NCBI RefSeq assembly: GCF_021343995.1
Contig: NZ_JAJTTE010000020.1
Location: 1-64,000, forward strand
Direction of reading: 5' to 3'
DNA from: Pseudonocardia terrae
GTDB lineage: Bacteria > Actinomycetota > Actinomycetes > Mycobacteriales > Pseudonocardiaceae
Length of the DNA: 64,000 nucleotides
The notes beneath the pieces were generated by a model, which was not told where the DNA came from, did no database searches, and saw only the letters and a list, made by a program, of their open reading frames with translations. Every line of letters begins with the position of its first letter. Position 1 is the first letter of the stretch. Of the stretch, positions 1 through 10,057 are shown in pieces. The translations under genes and the position numbers were made by a program.

Positions 1-76
1 CGACTCGCGGGAGCCCACAGCGCGACTCGCGGGAGCCCACAGCGCGACTCGCGGGGCCGGAACTACCGACTCGCGG
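1..76. repeat. short tandem direct repeats, unit CGACTCGCGGGAGCCCACAG
   Basis: The unit occurs in full at 1-20, again from 24 after a CGCG-type spacer, and as shortened copies (CGACTCGCGGG) near 46 and 67. The array lies just past the stop of the deacetylase/glycosyltransferase gene on the minus strand and probably continues left of the window. It resembles a non-coding intergenic repeat; no function is assigned. Confidence 0.6.
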
Positions 77-84
77 GACGGGGC

Positions 85-3000
85 TCAGCTACGACGTTGT
101 GGCGGGGGCCACTCCTGCGCCCGAGTGCGGGGCTGGGGGTTGCCCCGGCGGGGCCGCAGAGAGTCCTGAGGCCGGTCCTGCGGGCCTCCGGGCCACTCCT
201 GTGGACCGGCGTCCCAGCCTCGAGGAGCGGGCCGCCTGGGACCGGGCACGGTGTCCATCCGTGTGGCGCCAGGATCGGCGACCCGGACGCCGCTGGGCAC
301 CGGTGCCGGCGCCCCCTGCTGCGGCGCCCCCTGCTGTGGCACTCCCTGCTGCCGCGCTCCCTGCTTCGGCACCACCGGCAGCACCTCGGTCGCCGGCAGC
401 TCGGCGATCCGGCGGGCGGTGGCCTCGGCGAGCGTCCGCGGCCGCAGGACCGGGCCCTGGGGCACGGCTTCGTCGGCCTTCTTCCGCCGGGCCGCCGCGG
501 CCCGCTTCCCGCCGGGCAGGATCTGCAGCGGCCGTCGGGCGGCCAGGTCCTCGACCCAGCCGAAGCAGGCCACCCCGATCAGGACGACCACCACCGCGCT
601 GAGGATCAGCCAACCGTTCGAGTCGGGGAGGCCGAGCTTGTCGTTGGCCCAGGCCGCGATGTCGATGGCCGGGTTGTTCAGCAGGTAGATCGTGATCGCC
701 CGCGCGTTGACCACGGAGATCAGCCGGCCGAGCCCGGGCACCTTGTCGACCCAGCCCATGGCCGGGTTGACCCGCAGCGCCAGCAGTACGAACCCGGCGG
801 AGACGAGGGCCTGTGCCATCGGGATCTCGTTGAGGTCCAGCCCCGCCTCGGCCGACGGGTGCCCGACGGCCCAGAACATGCCCGCCGCGATGCCGGCCGC
901 GGCGAGCCCGAGCAGGGCGGGCAACGGGAGCTTGCGGATCATGCCCTCGCGGTGCGCGAAGCCGAGCATCCAGCAGGCGCCGAAGGTCACGAAGTCGAGC
1001 AGTCCGGCGCCGAGCCCGCTGGCGCCGGACAGCGGCGACCCGAGCAGGCCGTCGCCGACGACGAGGACGAGCGGGACCAGCACGCTGATCACCGGTCTCT
1101 TCCGGAAGGCCGCGAGCATCACTGGCGTGAGCAGCACGAACCACAGGTAGGCGCGCAGGTACCAGAGCACCTCGACGGTGTCGAAGCCCCACTCGCTGCC
1201 CGGCGGGTCCATGATCGGGAAGACCCAGAAGACCAGGTCGCTCCACGGCACGCCGTTGCCGGCAGTGCCGGCGTCGGCGCCCTCGGAGCCCCAGCCCTGC
1301 CACACCATGAGCGGCACGAGGACCACGGCCATCAGCCACAGCGGCGGCAGGAGGCGCCGGATCCGCTGCCCGATGACGTCGATCGCGGGGGTCTTCCGCA
1401 TCGACTGCACCATCAGTGACCCGCCCAGCGCGAACATCACGCCCATCGACGGGAAGGCGATCGACAGCCAGCCGAGCCCCAGCGCGTGGTAGACGACCAC
1501 GCGGACCAGCGCGAGCCCGCGCAGGGAGTCGAGCCACCGCTCCCGGCCCCGCGGTCGCGCGACGGGGGCGGGGAGCGGTGACCCGGGGTCGTCGGCGGCC
1601 CGGGGCACGGGGGCGACGGCGGTGGGGGCGGGGCCGGCCACGGCCGGCATGCTCGGGAACGACGGGTGCCGCTCGGCCGTCCCCGGCGGCGGGACCGGTG
1701 CGGGGGACGCCTGCGGCGAGAGCAGCGCATCGACTGCGCCGGTGCGCTTGAGCTTCTGCCAGCGCACCCGGACGCCGCTGATGGCGCTCACGACGGACTG
1801 CACGAGCACCACGTACATGAGCTGCCGGTAGACGAACTGCTGCACCGGCAGCACCCACAGCGCGCCCTTGGGCTCGCCATCGACGTGGAAGGCGTAGATG
1901 CCGCCTGTGACCTGCAGCCCCATCATCAGGGTCCAGAGCAACAGCGTGGTCGCCGGATCCTCGAACAGCAGCCCGTAGAGCAGGAAGATGTCGACCAGCG
2001 GCGCGGAGAGCGGCAGCATGATCTGGAACAGCATCACGTGGGCCAGGCCCAGCCAGCCGAACGAGCCGGGCTCGCGCACCGCGCGCCGGTGCTTCCAGAT
2101 GGCCTGCATGGTCCCGTAGCTCCACCGGTACCGCTGCCGCCAGAGCTGGCCCGCGGTGGCCGGCGCCTCGGTCCAGGCCAGCGCGCGCTCCTCGAACACG
2201 ACCTTCCACCCGGACCGGCCCAGGGCGATGGTGAGGTCGGTGTCCTCGGCGAGGGTGTCGTCGGACAGCCCGCCGACCTCGCGCAGCGCCTCCTTGCGGA
2301 AGGCGCCGGCGGCACCGGGGATCGTGGTGATCGACGACGTCGTGTCCTGCACGCGGCGGTCGATCCCGAAGCCGACGACGTACTCGACGTGCTGCAGCCG
2401 GCCGATCAGGGTGTCGGTGTTGGCGACCTTGACGTTGCCCGCGACCGCGCCCACCCGCGGGTCGGCGAAGGGCTGGGCGAGGTGGCGCACGGTGTCCGGC
2501 TCGAAGACCGTGTCGCCGTCCATCATCACGACGACCTCGTACCGCGCGTTCGCCGTGCCGGTGTTGAGCGCCGCCGGCTTGCCCGCGTTGAGCTGCCGGA
2601 TCACCCGGACGTTCGGCAGGTTCAGCGACTCGACGAGCTCGGCCGTGCCGTCGGACGAGCCGTCGTCGACGACGATCACCTCGAGCGGATGGTCGTTCGC
2701 GAGGATCGACCGCACGGTCGCCTCGATGTTCTTCGACTCGTTGTACGCCGGGACGATCACCGAGACGGGCTGGGTGTACGTCGGCCCCCAGGCCCAGTCG
2801 GGGTCGCGGCGCCGCTTGTCGTGCCTGCGGGCGGCGATGAGCATCAGGACCAGCCGCAGGATGACCAGCGCCGCGACCCCGGCGAGCAGCCAGCGCGCGG
2901 CGTCGGAGATCCACCAGGCCGCGCCGATGACCCCGAGCAGGAGCTTCCCGAACATGACGTCCGTGCTGCTCGCGGCCGGCGCGGGCGGCAGGTTCATCGC

Positions 3001-3813
3001 CTGCTCGACGGTCTTGAACGTGTAGCCGGAGGCCTGCAGCTGGGGGATCAGCTTGTCGAGCGCGGCGATCGTCTGGGTCCGGTCACCGCCGGAGTCGTGG
3101 AGCAGGATGGTGCCGCCCGTGCCGTCCTTCGGGGTGGCGTTGCGGACGATCTGGTCGACCCCGGGCCGCTTCCAGTCCTCGCCGTCGACGTCCGTCAGCA
3201 CGGTCAGGTAGCCCATGGCCCCGACCCGCTTGACGGTCTGGTAGTCGATGTTGTCCAGCGCCCCGGCGCTCGAGGAGTACGGCGGCCGCATGAGGTAGCT
3301 CGAGGTGCCGGTGGCGCCCTGGATCACGAGCTGGGCCTCGGCCATCTCGCGCTCCACCCGCCAGGCGGGCGACGTGCCGAGGTCGGGGTGCGAGAAGGAG
3401 TGCACGCCGAGCTCGCCGCCGGAGTCGTGGATCTCCTTGACCAGCTCGGGGTAGCGGCTGGCCATCGAACCGACGACGAAGAAGGTGCCCGGGACGTTGT
3501 GCTTGCGCAGGATCGAGAGGACCTGCGGCGTCCATGTGGGGTCGGGCCCGTCGTCGAAGGTGAGGACGACGGTTCCCTTCGGGATGCTCGTCGACCGCAC
3601 CGGGTCGTGCTGACCGTCGATGATCGGGCCACCCGTGAGGATGTCCTCGGGCACCTGATCCGACGAGACCGCCTCGTGGGCGCCGACCGCGTCGTTGCCG
3701 ATCTTGCCGGCGGTCAGGCCGCAGACGACGAGCACGACGAGGAAGGCGGCGAGGAGCGAACCGACCAGCAGCCACGACGGCGCGGGCCGGACCGTCGCAC
3801 GAGGGCGGGGCAC
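85..3813 (-). CDS. trifunctional polysaccharide deacetylase / family 2 glycosyltransferase / acyltransferase 3 membrane protein
   Basis: This is a 1242-residue membrane enzyme, probably for building and modifying an exported polysaccharide. After an N-terminal membrane segment (about 14-34) comes a NodB-type deacetylase domain (about 80-275) with TFDDGP at 85-90, the metal-site motif HSFSH at 138-142 and RPPYSS at 176-181. After membrane segments (about 287-327) follows a processive GT2 domain with DDGSSDGT (383-390), DGD (432-434), EDTD (523-526) and QRYRW (560-564), as in poly-N-acetylglucosamine synthases. A second membrane block leads into an acyltransferase 3 domain opening at RERWLDSLRGLALVRVVVYH, with many hydrophobic helices. 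The tail is rich in Pro, Gln and Arg with QQGAP repeats. The start is GTG with GGGAAAGG upstream. Deacetylase-GT2 fusions are known in actinobacteria; the added acyltransferase is less usual. The actual polymer is unknown. Confidence 0.85.
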   Translation of the reverse strand: MPRPRATVRPAPSWLLVGSLLAAFLVVLVVCGLTAGKIGNDAVGAHEAVSSDQVPEDILTGGPIIDGQHDPVRSTSIPKGTVVLTFDDGPDPTWTPQVLSILRKHNVPGTFFVVGSMASRYPELVKEIHDSGGELGVHSFSHPDLGTSPAWRVEREMAEAQLVIQGATGTSSYLMRPPYSSSAGALDNIDYQTVKRVGAMGYLTVLTDVDGEDWKRPGVDQIVRNATPKDGTGGTILLHDSGGDRTQTIAALDKLIPQLQASGYTFKTVEQAMNLPPAPAASSTDVMFGKLLLGVIGAAWWISDAARWLLAGVAALVILRLVLMLIAARRHDKRRRDPDWAWGPTYTQPVSVIVPAYNESKNIEATVRSILANDHPLEVIVVDDGSSDGTAELVESLNLPNVRVIRQLNAGKPAALNTGTANARYEVVVMMDGDTVFEPDTVRHLAQPFADPRVGAVAGNVKVANTDTLIGRLQHVEYVVGFGIDRRVQDTTSSITTIPGAAGAFRKEALREVGGLSDDTLAEDTDLTIALGRSGWKVVFEERALAWTEAPATAGQLWRQRYRWSYGTMQAIWKHRRAVREPGSFGWLGLAHVMLFQIMLPLSAPLVDIFLLYGLLFEDPATTLLLWTLMMGLQVTGGIYAFHVDGEPKGALWVLPVQQFVYRQLMYVVLVQSVVSAISGVRVRWQKLKRTGAVDALLSPQASPAPVPPPGTAERHPSFPSMPAVAGPAPTAVAPVPRAADDPGSPLPAPVARPRGRERWLDSLRGLALVRVVVYHALGLGWLSIAFPSMGVMFALGGSLMVQSMRKTPAIDVIGQRIRRLLPPLWLMAVVLVPLMVWQGWGSEGADAGTAGNGVPWSDLVFWVFPIMDPPGSEWGFDTVEVLWYLRAYLWFVLLTPVMLAAFRKRPVISVLVPLVLVVGDGLLGSPLSGASGLGAGLLDFVTFGACWMLGFAHREGMIRKLPLPALLGLAAAGIAAGMFWAVGHPSAEAGLDLNEIPMAQALVSAGFVLLALRVNPAMGWVDKVPGLGRLISVVNARAITIYLLNNPAIDIAAWANDKLGLPDSNGWLILSAVVVVLIGVACFGWVEDLAARRPLQILPGGKRAAAARRKKADEAVPQGPVLRPRTLAEATARRIAELPATEVLPVVPKQGARQQGVPQQGAPQQGAPAPVPSGVRVADPGATRMDTVPGPRRPAPRGWDAGPQEWPGGPQDRPQDSLRPRRGNPQPRTRAQEWPPPQRRS

Positions 3814-4056
3814 GGCGAACCTTTCCCGACAGGGGGGAGCGCCGCGCCGGCGGGGTCCGGGCAGCGGCCTGTCATTCGGCTGTCGACGGCCCGCCGTGCC
3901 TTGTTACAGGCCGTGACCTGAATCCCGCCGGAGCTGCGCCGGACAGGCGAGTGCTTCTGGTCCGTTCCGCGGTCAGGGCGAGAGCGAACTGGACAAATCA
4001 GTCACCAAGCGTGGGGCGACGACGGTAGGCGTGACCGGTGGCCGACCTCGCAGGCC

Positions 4057-5089
4057 TCACCGAGGGTCGAGCCCGAGCCCTGCCAGGGTCCGGCGCGGGT
4101 CGCCGCCGGGCAGCAGCACCGCGAGCCGCTCCCGCACCTCCTCGTCCGTCCTCCCCTCCTCGGTGCGGGCGTAGGACCACAGGGCCTCGGCGTCGCCGCT
4201 GCGCAGCACGAGCGACCGGAGCGCAACGGCGAGGGCGTCGCGCTCCTCGCGGACGGCCGGGGCCTCGGAGGCGGGCAGGAGCTCGCCCCGGTGCAGGTCG
4301 GCCGCCCGGCGGGCGCGGCCGAGACGCAGGGCCTCGCGCAGGGCGAGGAAGTCGGCGTCGACGGCGGCCTGGAGGCGGTAGGGCTGGGTGCGCACGATCC
4401 CGGCGTCGAGCTGCACCCGCAGCCGGTGCATCTCCGCCCGGACCGTGACGGACTTGCCGGCGTCGCCGTAGAGGGCGGTGGCGAGCCGGTCGGCGGTGAG
4501 CCCCTCCGGGTGCAGCGCCAGCAGCATGAGCAGCTCGGCGTGCCGCGAGGAGAGCCGGATCGCCCGGCCGTCGAGCCGCGCGACGGGGCGCTCGGCCCCG
4601 AGGAAGCGCAGCGCCAGCGAGGGCCGGCGGCGGGCGCCGGGGCGGTGCAGGCGCAGCAGGTAGCCCTCCGCCAGCTGCTCCAGGACGCCCTCCCCGCGGG
4701 CGCCCAGCGCCACCCGCATTCCGTCGGCGGGGTCGAGGCCGAGGTCGACGCGCTCGGCGAGCCAGCCGTCGGGCTGGGCGGCGAGGACGCGCCCGCGCGG
4801 GCTCAGGAGCGCGCCGGGTTCGTCCCGGAGCCCGACCAGGTGCGGCAGGTTGCGGACGAGCAGCCGCTCGTCGCGCACCGCGATCCGCGTCTCGAGGTGC
4901 TTCTCGGCCAGCTTCGCCGCCGCGCCGACCAGCGCGAGGGTGGTCGGGTGGAAGGTGCGGGCGGGCCCGGTGATGTCGACGGCGCCGATCATCTCGCCCG
5001 AGTCGGGGCAGCCCGTGGTCGGGATCCACCCGGGCCGCGTTCGAGCGGCGCCACGAGTCCGACACCACATCACGGACCTGCTCGCTCAT
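4057..5089 (-). pseudogene. GAF-domain transcriptional regulator, internally deleted and frameshifted
   Basis: The 5' end, from ATG at 5089, reads [26 protein letters not shown], given here in two parts: [13 protein letters not shown] then [13 protein letters not shown]. That is the usual N-terminus of actinobacterial GAF regulators of the AcoR/aldehyde-dehydrogenase type. At about 5010-5020 the good frame switches to [17 protein letters not shown], which in intact relatives closes the GAF domain more than 100 residues later. Most of the GAF domain is therefore missing and the two parts are out of frame. The rest (to 4057) still encodes a well-kept C-terminal winged-helix region ([30 protein letters not shown]). 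An open frame starting at 5073 (MMWCRTRG) exists, but its N-terminus is the wrong frame. The gene diverges from the aldehyde dehydrogenase it would be expected to control. Confidence 0.75.
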
Positions 5090-5205
5090 GTCCGCCCTCC
5101 GCCGACGCGTCGTCCCTCTCGATCGTCCTCCCACCTGCGAGGGCAGGCAACCCAAAGGCGTCTCCGCCCGTTCGGACTATCCGATCGGAGAGGTCCGCAT
5201 CTGCG

Positions 5206-5222
5206 TGCAACGCGGCTGCAAC
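5206..5222. promoter_or_regulatory. TGCAAC direct repeat upstream of the aldehyde dehydrogenase
   Basis: TGCAAC occurs at 5206-5211 and again at 5217-5222, 11 bp apart start to start, in the divergent gap between the broken GAF regulator and the aldehyde dehydrogenase. One-turn spacing suits an activator or repressor site. This is a visual observation only; no consensus for this regulator is claimed. Confidence 0.3.
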
Positions 5223-5277
5223 CCTCAGGTTCCTAGTGTCCGGCGTCACGAGCTCGACCCAATGTGGAAGGACGGAC

Positions 5278-6800
<1,523 letters not shown>

Positions 6801-6801
<1 letters not shown>

Positions 6802-7223
6802 TGGGTCAGTCCGCCGCGGAAGCAGCCGAGGTCCCGGGTTCCGGCACCGAACGCGTCGCCCTGACGCAGGCGGCGGCGGATCTCCTGGTCAGGCTCACCG
6901 AGGTCCACGGCCCGTTGATGTTCCACCAGTCCGGCGGGTGCTGCGACGGCAGCGCGCCGATGTGCTACCCGGACGGGGACTTCAGGATCGGCGGGCAGGA
7001 CGTCCACCTGGGCGACCTGACCGTCGAGGGTCTGGAGAAGCCGGTCGGTTTCTACATGTCGGCGTCGCAGTACGAGTACTGGAAGCACACGCACCTCACC
7101 GTCGACGTGGTGAAGGGGCGCGGGAGCGGGTTCTCGGTCGAGGCGCCGGAGGGCGTCCGGTTCCTGATCCGCTCCCGGCTGTTCAGCGACGAGGAGTACG
7201 AGCGGCTCAGGGCCGAGCCGTGA
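6801..7223 (+). CDS. DUF779 family protein
   Basis: This 140-residue protein of unknown biochemical role belongs to the DUF779 family, seen from its core MFHQSGGCCDGSAPMCYPDG and the later YMSASQYEYWKHTHLTVDVV. The clustered cysteines (GGCCDGSAPMC) suggest metal or redox binding, but this is inference. Family members are regularly encoded directly after aldehyde dehydrogenases, as here, where the ATG overlaps the dehydrogenase stop by one base and the two are almost certainly co-translated. Confidence 0.88.
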
Positions 7224-7250
7224 CCGTCTGAGAACCCATCGGCCACGGAA

Positions 7251-7269
7251 GCCCGAGGCCCCTTCGGGC
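7251..7269. terminator. possible hairpin terminator between convergent genes
   Basis: GCCCGA and TCGGGC form a 6-bp stem around a 7-base loop in the 80-bp gap between the DUF779 gene (plus) and the sirtuin gene (minus). No T-run follows, as is common in high-GC actinobacteria. The stem is short. Confidence 0.35.
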
Positions 7270-7303
7270 GGAGGGGGCAATTCGCCGATTCCCTTCAAAG
7301 ACG

Positions 7304-8119
7304 TCAGAGGAGGGCGTCGAGTCCACGCAACGTGGTCTCGGCGCCCTCTGCTATCCCCACCCCGCGACCGTGCCGGACCTGAGGCTCGCGGACGTTGATC
7401 CTGATCAGCGCGCCCGTCGCGGCGCTCGCCAGTTCGGCCTCGCGGCGCACCGTGGGCACGGCCGTGCCCGCCCCGATCTCGACGACCGCGAGCTCGCGGC
7501 GGTGCGCGCGAAGCCATTCGTGCAGGTCCTGGAGGACGGGCCCGGAACGGGTCGGGTCCCAGCCCCAGTCCCCGAACATGAGGATGTTCGGCCTGGCCAG
7601 GGCACCGCAGCCGGGGCAGCTCGGCAGCGGGTCACACGCCCGCATCGACTCCTCGTCGATCTCGGGGACGGGACCGGCGGGCCAGATCTCCTGCCCGCAG
7701 CCCGCGAGGCACTGCAGGTGGTGGATCGAGCCGTGCACCTCGGCCACGTCGTGGACGGCGGAGAACCCGGCGAGCTGGAACTGCCCGTCCACGTTCGAGG
7801 TGAAGACGCGGACCGGCATCCGGTCCGCCCACCGGCGCAGCACGGCGAACCCCGCGTGCGGCACCGTCCGCCGGTACAGCGCGAGCCGGTGGCCGTAGAA
7901 CCCCCACGCCAGCGCGGGGTCGTCGGCGAAGTGGGCCGGATCGGCCAGCTCCTCGAACCGCAGGCCCAGACGCGCGTACGGCGGGTACGCGCGCCAGAAG
8001 CCCTCGGTGCCGCGGAAGTCCGGCAGGCCGGAGTCGACGCCCATGCCGGCGCCCGCGCAGACGAGCAGGGCGCCGGCGCCGCGGATCAGCTCCGCGGCCT
8101 CCTTGAGAGGGTTCAGCAC
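7304..8119 (-). CDS. Sir2-family NAD-dependent protein deacylase
   Basis: A 271-residue sirtuin, which removes acyl groups from protein lysines using NAD. Family signatures appear in order: GAGMGVDSGLPDFRG for NAD binding, FTSNVDGQFQLAGF, the catalytic histidine in EVHGSIHHLQC, zinc cysteines in CLAGCG and CPGCG, NILMFGDWGWD, and a C-terminal IEIGAGTAVPTVR-like NAD pocket (seen as VVEIGAGTAVPTVR). The start is taken as GTG at 8119, 26 bp after the mhuD stop, with CGGAGC-type purines upstream. It follows mhuD on the same strand and may share its transcript. Confidence 0.88.
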   Translation of the reverse strand: MLNPLKEAAELIRGAGALLVCAGAGMGVDSGLPDFRGTEGFWRAYPPYARLGLRFEELADPAHFADDPALAWGFYGHRLALYRRTVPHAGFAVLRRWADRMPVRVFTSNVDGQFQLAGFSAVHDVAEVHGSIHHLQCLAGCGQEIWPAGPVPEIDEESMRACDPLPSCPGCGALARPNILMFGDWGWDPTRSGPVLQDLHEWLRAHRRELAVVEIGAGTAVPTVRREAELASAATGALIRINVREPQVRHGRGVGIAEGAETTLRGLDALL

Positions 8120-8144
8120 CGGGCGTTCGCTCCGCGAGCTCCGC

Positions 8145-8453
8145 TCAGAGATCCACGACCTCGAACTCGAGCAGGTCCGCCCCGTGCGCGACGGGCTTGC
8201 CGCCGGCGTCCGGGGCACGCGAGCCGGCGTGCGCCTCGACGGCCGGGCCCGTGCGCCACGCCTCGAACGCCTCGTCCGACTCCCAGGTGGTGACGACGAA
8301 GTAGCGGTCGTCCCCCTTCACCGGGCGGAGCAGCTGGAAGCCGAGGAAGCCGGGCTGGTTGTCCACCGCGTGCTTGCGGTTGGCGAATCGCTTCTCGAGC
8401 TCGGGGCCCGCGTTCTCGGGCACGTGGATTGCGTTGATCTTCACGACGGCCAT
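8145..8453 (-). CDS. mhuD: MhuD-type haem-degrading monooxygenase
   Basis: This 102-residue ABM-fold protein cleaves haem to release iron. It closely matches the mycobacterial MhuD pattern (VVKINAIHVPENAGPELEKR, then FLGFQLLRPVKGDDRYFVV). The residues known to matter in MhuD are all in register: N7, W66 and H75. The length is normal. It is transcribed divergently from the broken hydrolase at 8478, the same partner arrangement as Rv3592/Rv3591c. Generic antibiotic-biosynthesis monooxygenase is the fallback name, but the three residues favour MhuD. Confidence 0.9.
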   Translation of the reverse strand: MAVVKINAIHVPENAGPELEKRFANRKHAVDNQPGFLGFQLLRPVKGDDRYFVVTTWESDEAFEAWRTGPAVEAHAGSRAPDAGGKPVAHGADLLEFEVVDL

Positions 8454-8477
8454 GTGCCCACGTTAGCCTCACCGGCG

Positions 8478-8986
8478 ATGGAGGGGCGGCGATCGGTGCG
8501 GACGTCCGACGGGACCTCCCTCGCGGTCGTCGAGTTCGGGGGCGAGGGCCCACCCGTCCTGCTGCTGCACGGGCTCATGGGCCGCGGCTGGCGGACATGG
8601 CCGCATGGTTCGGGGCCGTGCCGCAGCCGTTCCCCTGTCGCGAGGCCGTGCGGGAGGCGTTCGGGCACCCCCGCCCGGAGCTGGGCGACTACATGGCCGA
8701 GTGCGTGGACGAACGGGCAAACGGCCTGCACCTGCTCACCCGGGTCCGCGACGCCCTGGAGATCGCCACCGGTTGGACGCGCGAGGCCCGGTGGGCCGAC
8801 CTCGACGCCGTCCGTTCTCCCGCGCTGCTGGTCGAGGCCGAGGAGTCCGTCGCCCCGCCGGGGCAGATGGCGGCGATGGCGGAGCGGCTGGGGGCCGAGC
8901 ACCGGCTGCTGCCCGGAACGGGACATCTGGTGCACGCGGACGAGAAGGAGTTCCTCGAGGTGGTCGAGCCCTTTCTCACCCGATGA
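8478..8986 (+). pseudogene. alpha/beta hydrolase with an internal deletion removing the nucleophile elbow
   Basis: The 5' part from ATG 8478 reads RRSVRTSDGTSLAVVEFGG then PPVLLLHGLMGRG, a normal alpha/beta hydrolase start with its oxyanion strand. Near 8583-8592 the frame shifts, and only from 8597 does hydrolase sequence resume (MAAWFGAVPQPFPCREAV), running to the catalytic-histidine region LPGTGHLVHADEKEFLEVVEPFL. The roughly 100 residues that should lie between, including the G-x-S-x-G nucleophile, are missing. It occupies the place of Rv3591c next to mhuD in mycobacteria. The downstream fragment cannot be an active hydrolase. Confidence 0.75.
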
Positions 8987-9392
8987 CGGTGACGCCCGGA
9001 TCGGCGGGCACGGAGCGTTTCGGCCGACCTCGTCCCGTCGGTCGTTCCGGGGCTCTGCTCCGAACGGCGGTTCCTGAAATACGTACGTGGGGTTCACGAC
9101 CATTTCGATCATTGTTTCCGCAGGTCACCTAGATTTTCGTTGCCGAAAGTGACTCCGGTTCACCGCATCGTCACCGGCTTGCTGAGACACACTCAGAAAT
9201 GGCCTTGTGGGTCGCGTCGGCGCTGTGCAAGCCTCTGGCCACTCCATTCGGGAGCCGCGAATCCGCCGGGGCGCAGGCGAATTCCGGGTACAACGTCGAG
9301 AGCTGCGCGCCGCCGGCCAACCCGCCGACGAGGAGCGGGGTCCCGGGTCGCCGAGCCGGGACACCGGTGGGGGACGCGCCCGAGGTGTGGGG
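8987..9392. other. intergenic leader of the sigma factor gene
   Basis: No gene is supported here. About 9075-9150 is locally AT-richer than its surroundings (for example ACCATTTCGATCATTGTTTC) and is the likeliest promoter region for the sigma operon. The reading frame of the sigma factor stays open back to 9207, so a longer N-terminus cannot be excluded, but its residue make-up is not protein-like. Confidence 0.5.
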
Positions 9393-10049
9393 ATGTACCA
9401 GGAGCGGAGAAGCGTCCTGGCCGCGGATGATGCGCCCGCGGCGGAACCGGACCGGGCCGGGGGGCCCGGGGCCCGGATCGACGAGCTGGTCGCGCCGGCC
9501 CGCCGGGGGGACGAGCGCGCACTGACGGAGCTGCTCGAGCTGGTGCGGCCGCTCGTGCTGCGGTACTGCGAGAACCGGCTGCACGGGTCGGCGGTCTCGG
9601 CCGAGGACGTCACGCAGGAGGTCTGCATCGCGCTCCTGCGGTCGTTGCCCTCCTACCGGGACCGCGGTCGGCCGTTCCTCGCGTTCGTGCACACGGTGGC
9701 CAGCCACCGGATCGCGAGCGCGTGCACCACGGCGGTCCGCACGCACGAGCGGGCGGTGGCCGAACCGCCGGAACCGGGCGGCGGGTGCGAACGCCGCGAC
9801 CAGCCGGAGCTCAGCGCCCTCGACCGCGCGGCCGCCGCGGAGGTCGACGTGCTCTTGCGCCGGTTGCCCGGGCAGGCCCGGGAGATCCTGCTCATGCGGG
9901 TGGTGTGGGGGCTGTCGGTGCGGGAGACGGCCGACCATCTGGCACTGAAACCGGAGTCGGTGCGGCTGCACCAGCACCGCGCCCTCCAGGCGCTGCGCCG
10001 GATGCTCGCAGGCGGCGCGGCCTGGCAGCTCCGGCCGGAAGCGGGCTGA
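9393..10049 (+). CDS. sigD: ECF-type sigma factor, SigD/ShbA-like
   Basis: A 218-residue sigma-70 family regulator. Region 2 is LELVRPLVLRYCENRL, then SAEDVTQEVCIALLRSLPSY and GRPFLAFVHTVASHRI, a pattern typical of the SigD/ShbA group. Region 4 is LPGQAREILLMRVVWGLSV, then ETADHLALKPESVRLHQHRAL. Start ATG 9393 is chosen because of GAGG at 9382 and because region 1 is dispensable. The next gene, 8 bp on, is an RsdA-like anti-sigma factor, the standard partner. SigD/ShbA usually sits elsewhere in actinobacterial genomes, so this may be a paralogue serving the peptide operon downstream; that link is inference. Confidence 0.85.
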   Translation: MYQERRSVLAADDAPAAEPDRAGGPGARIDELVAPARRGDERALTELLELVRPLVLRYCENRLHGSAVSAEDVTQEVCIALLRSLPSYRDRGRPFLAFVHTVASHRIASACTTAVRTHERAVAEPPEPGGGCERRDQPELSALDRAAAAEVDVLLRRLPGQAREILLMRVVWGLSVRETADHLALKPESVRLHQHRALQALRRMLAGGAAWQLRPEAG

Positions 10050-10057
10050 GCCACACG

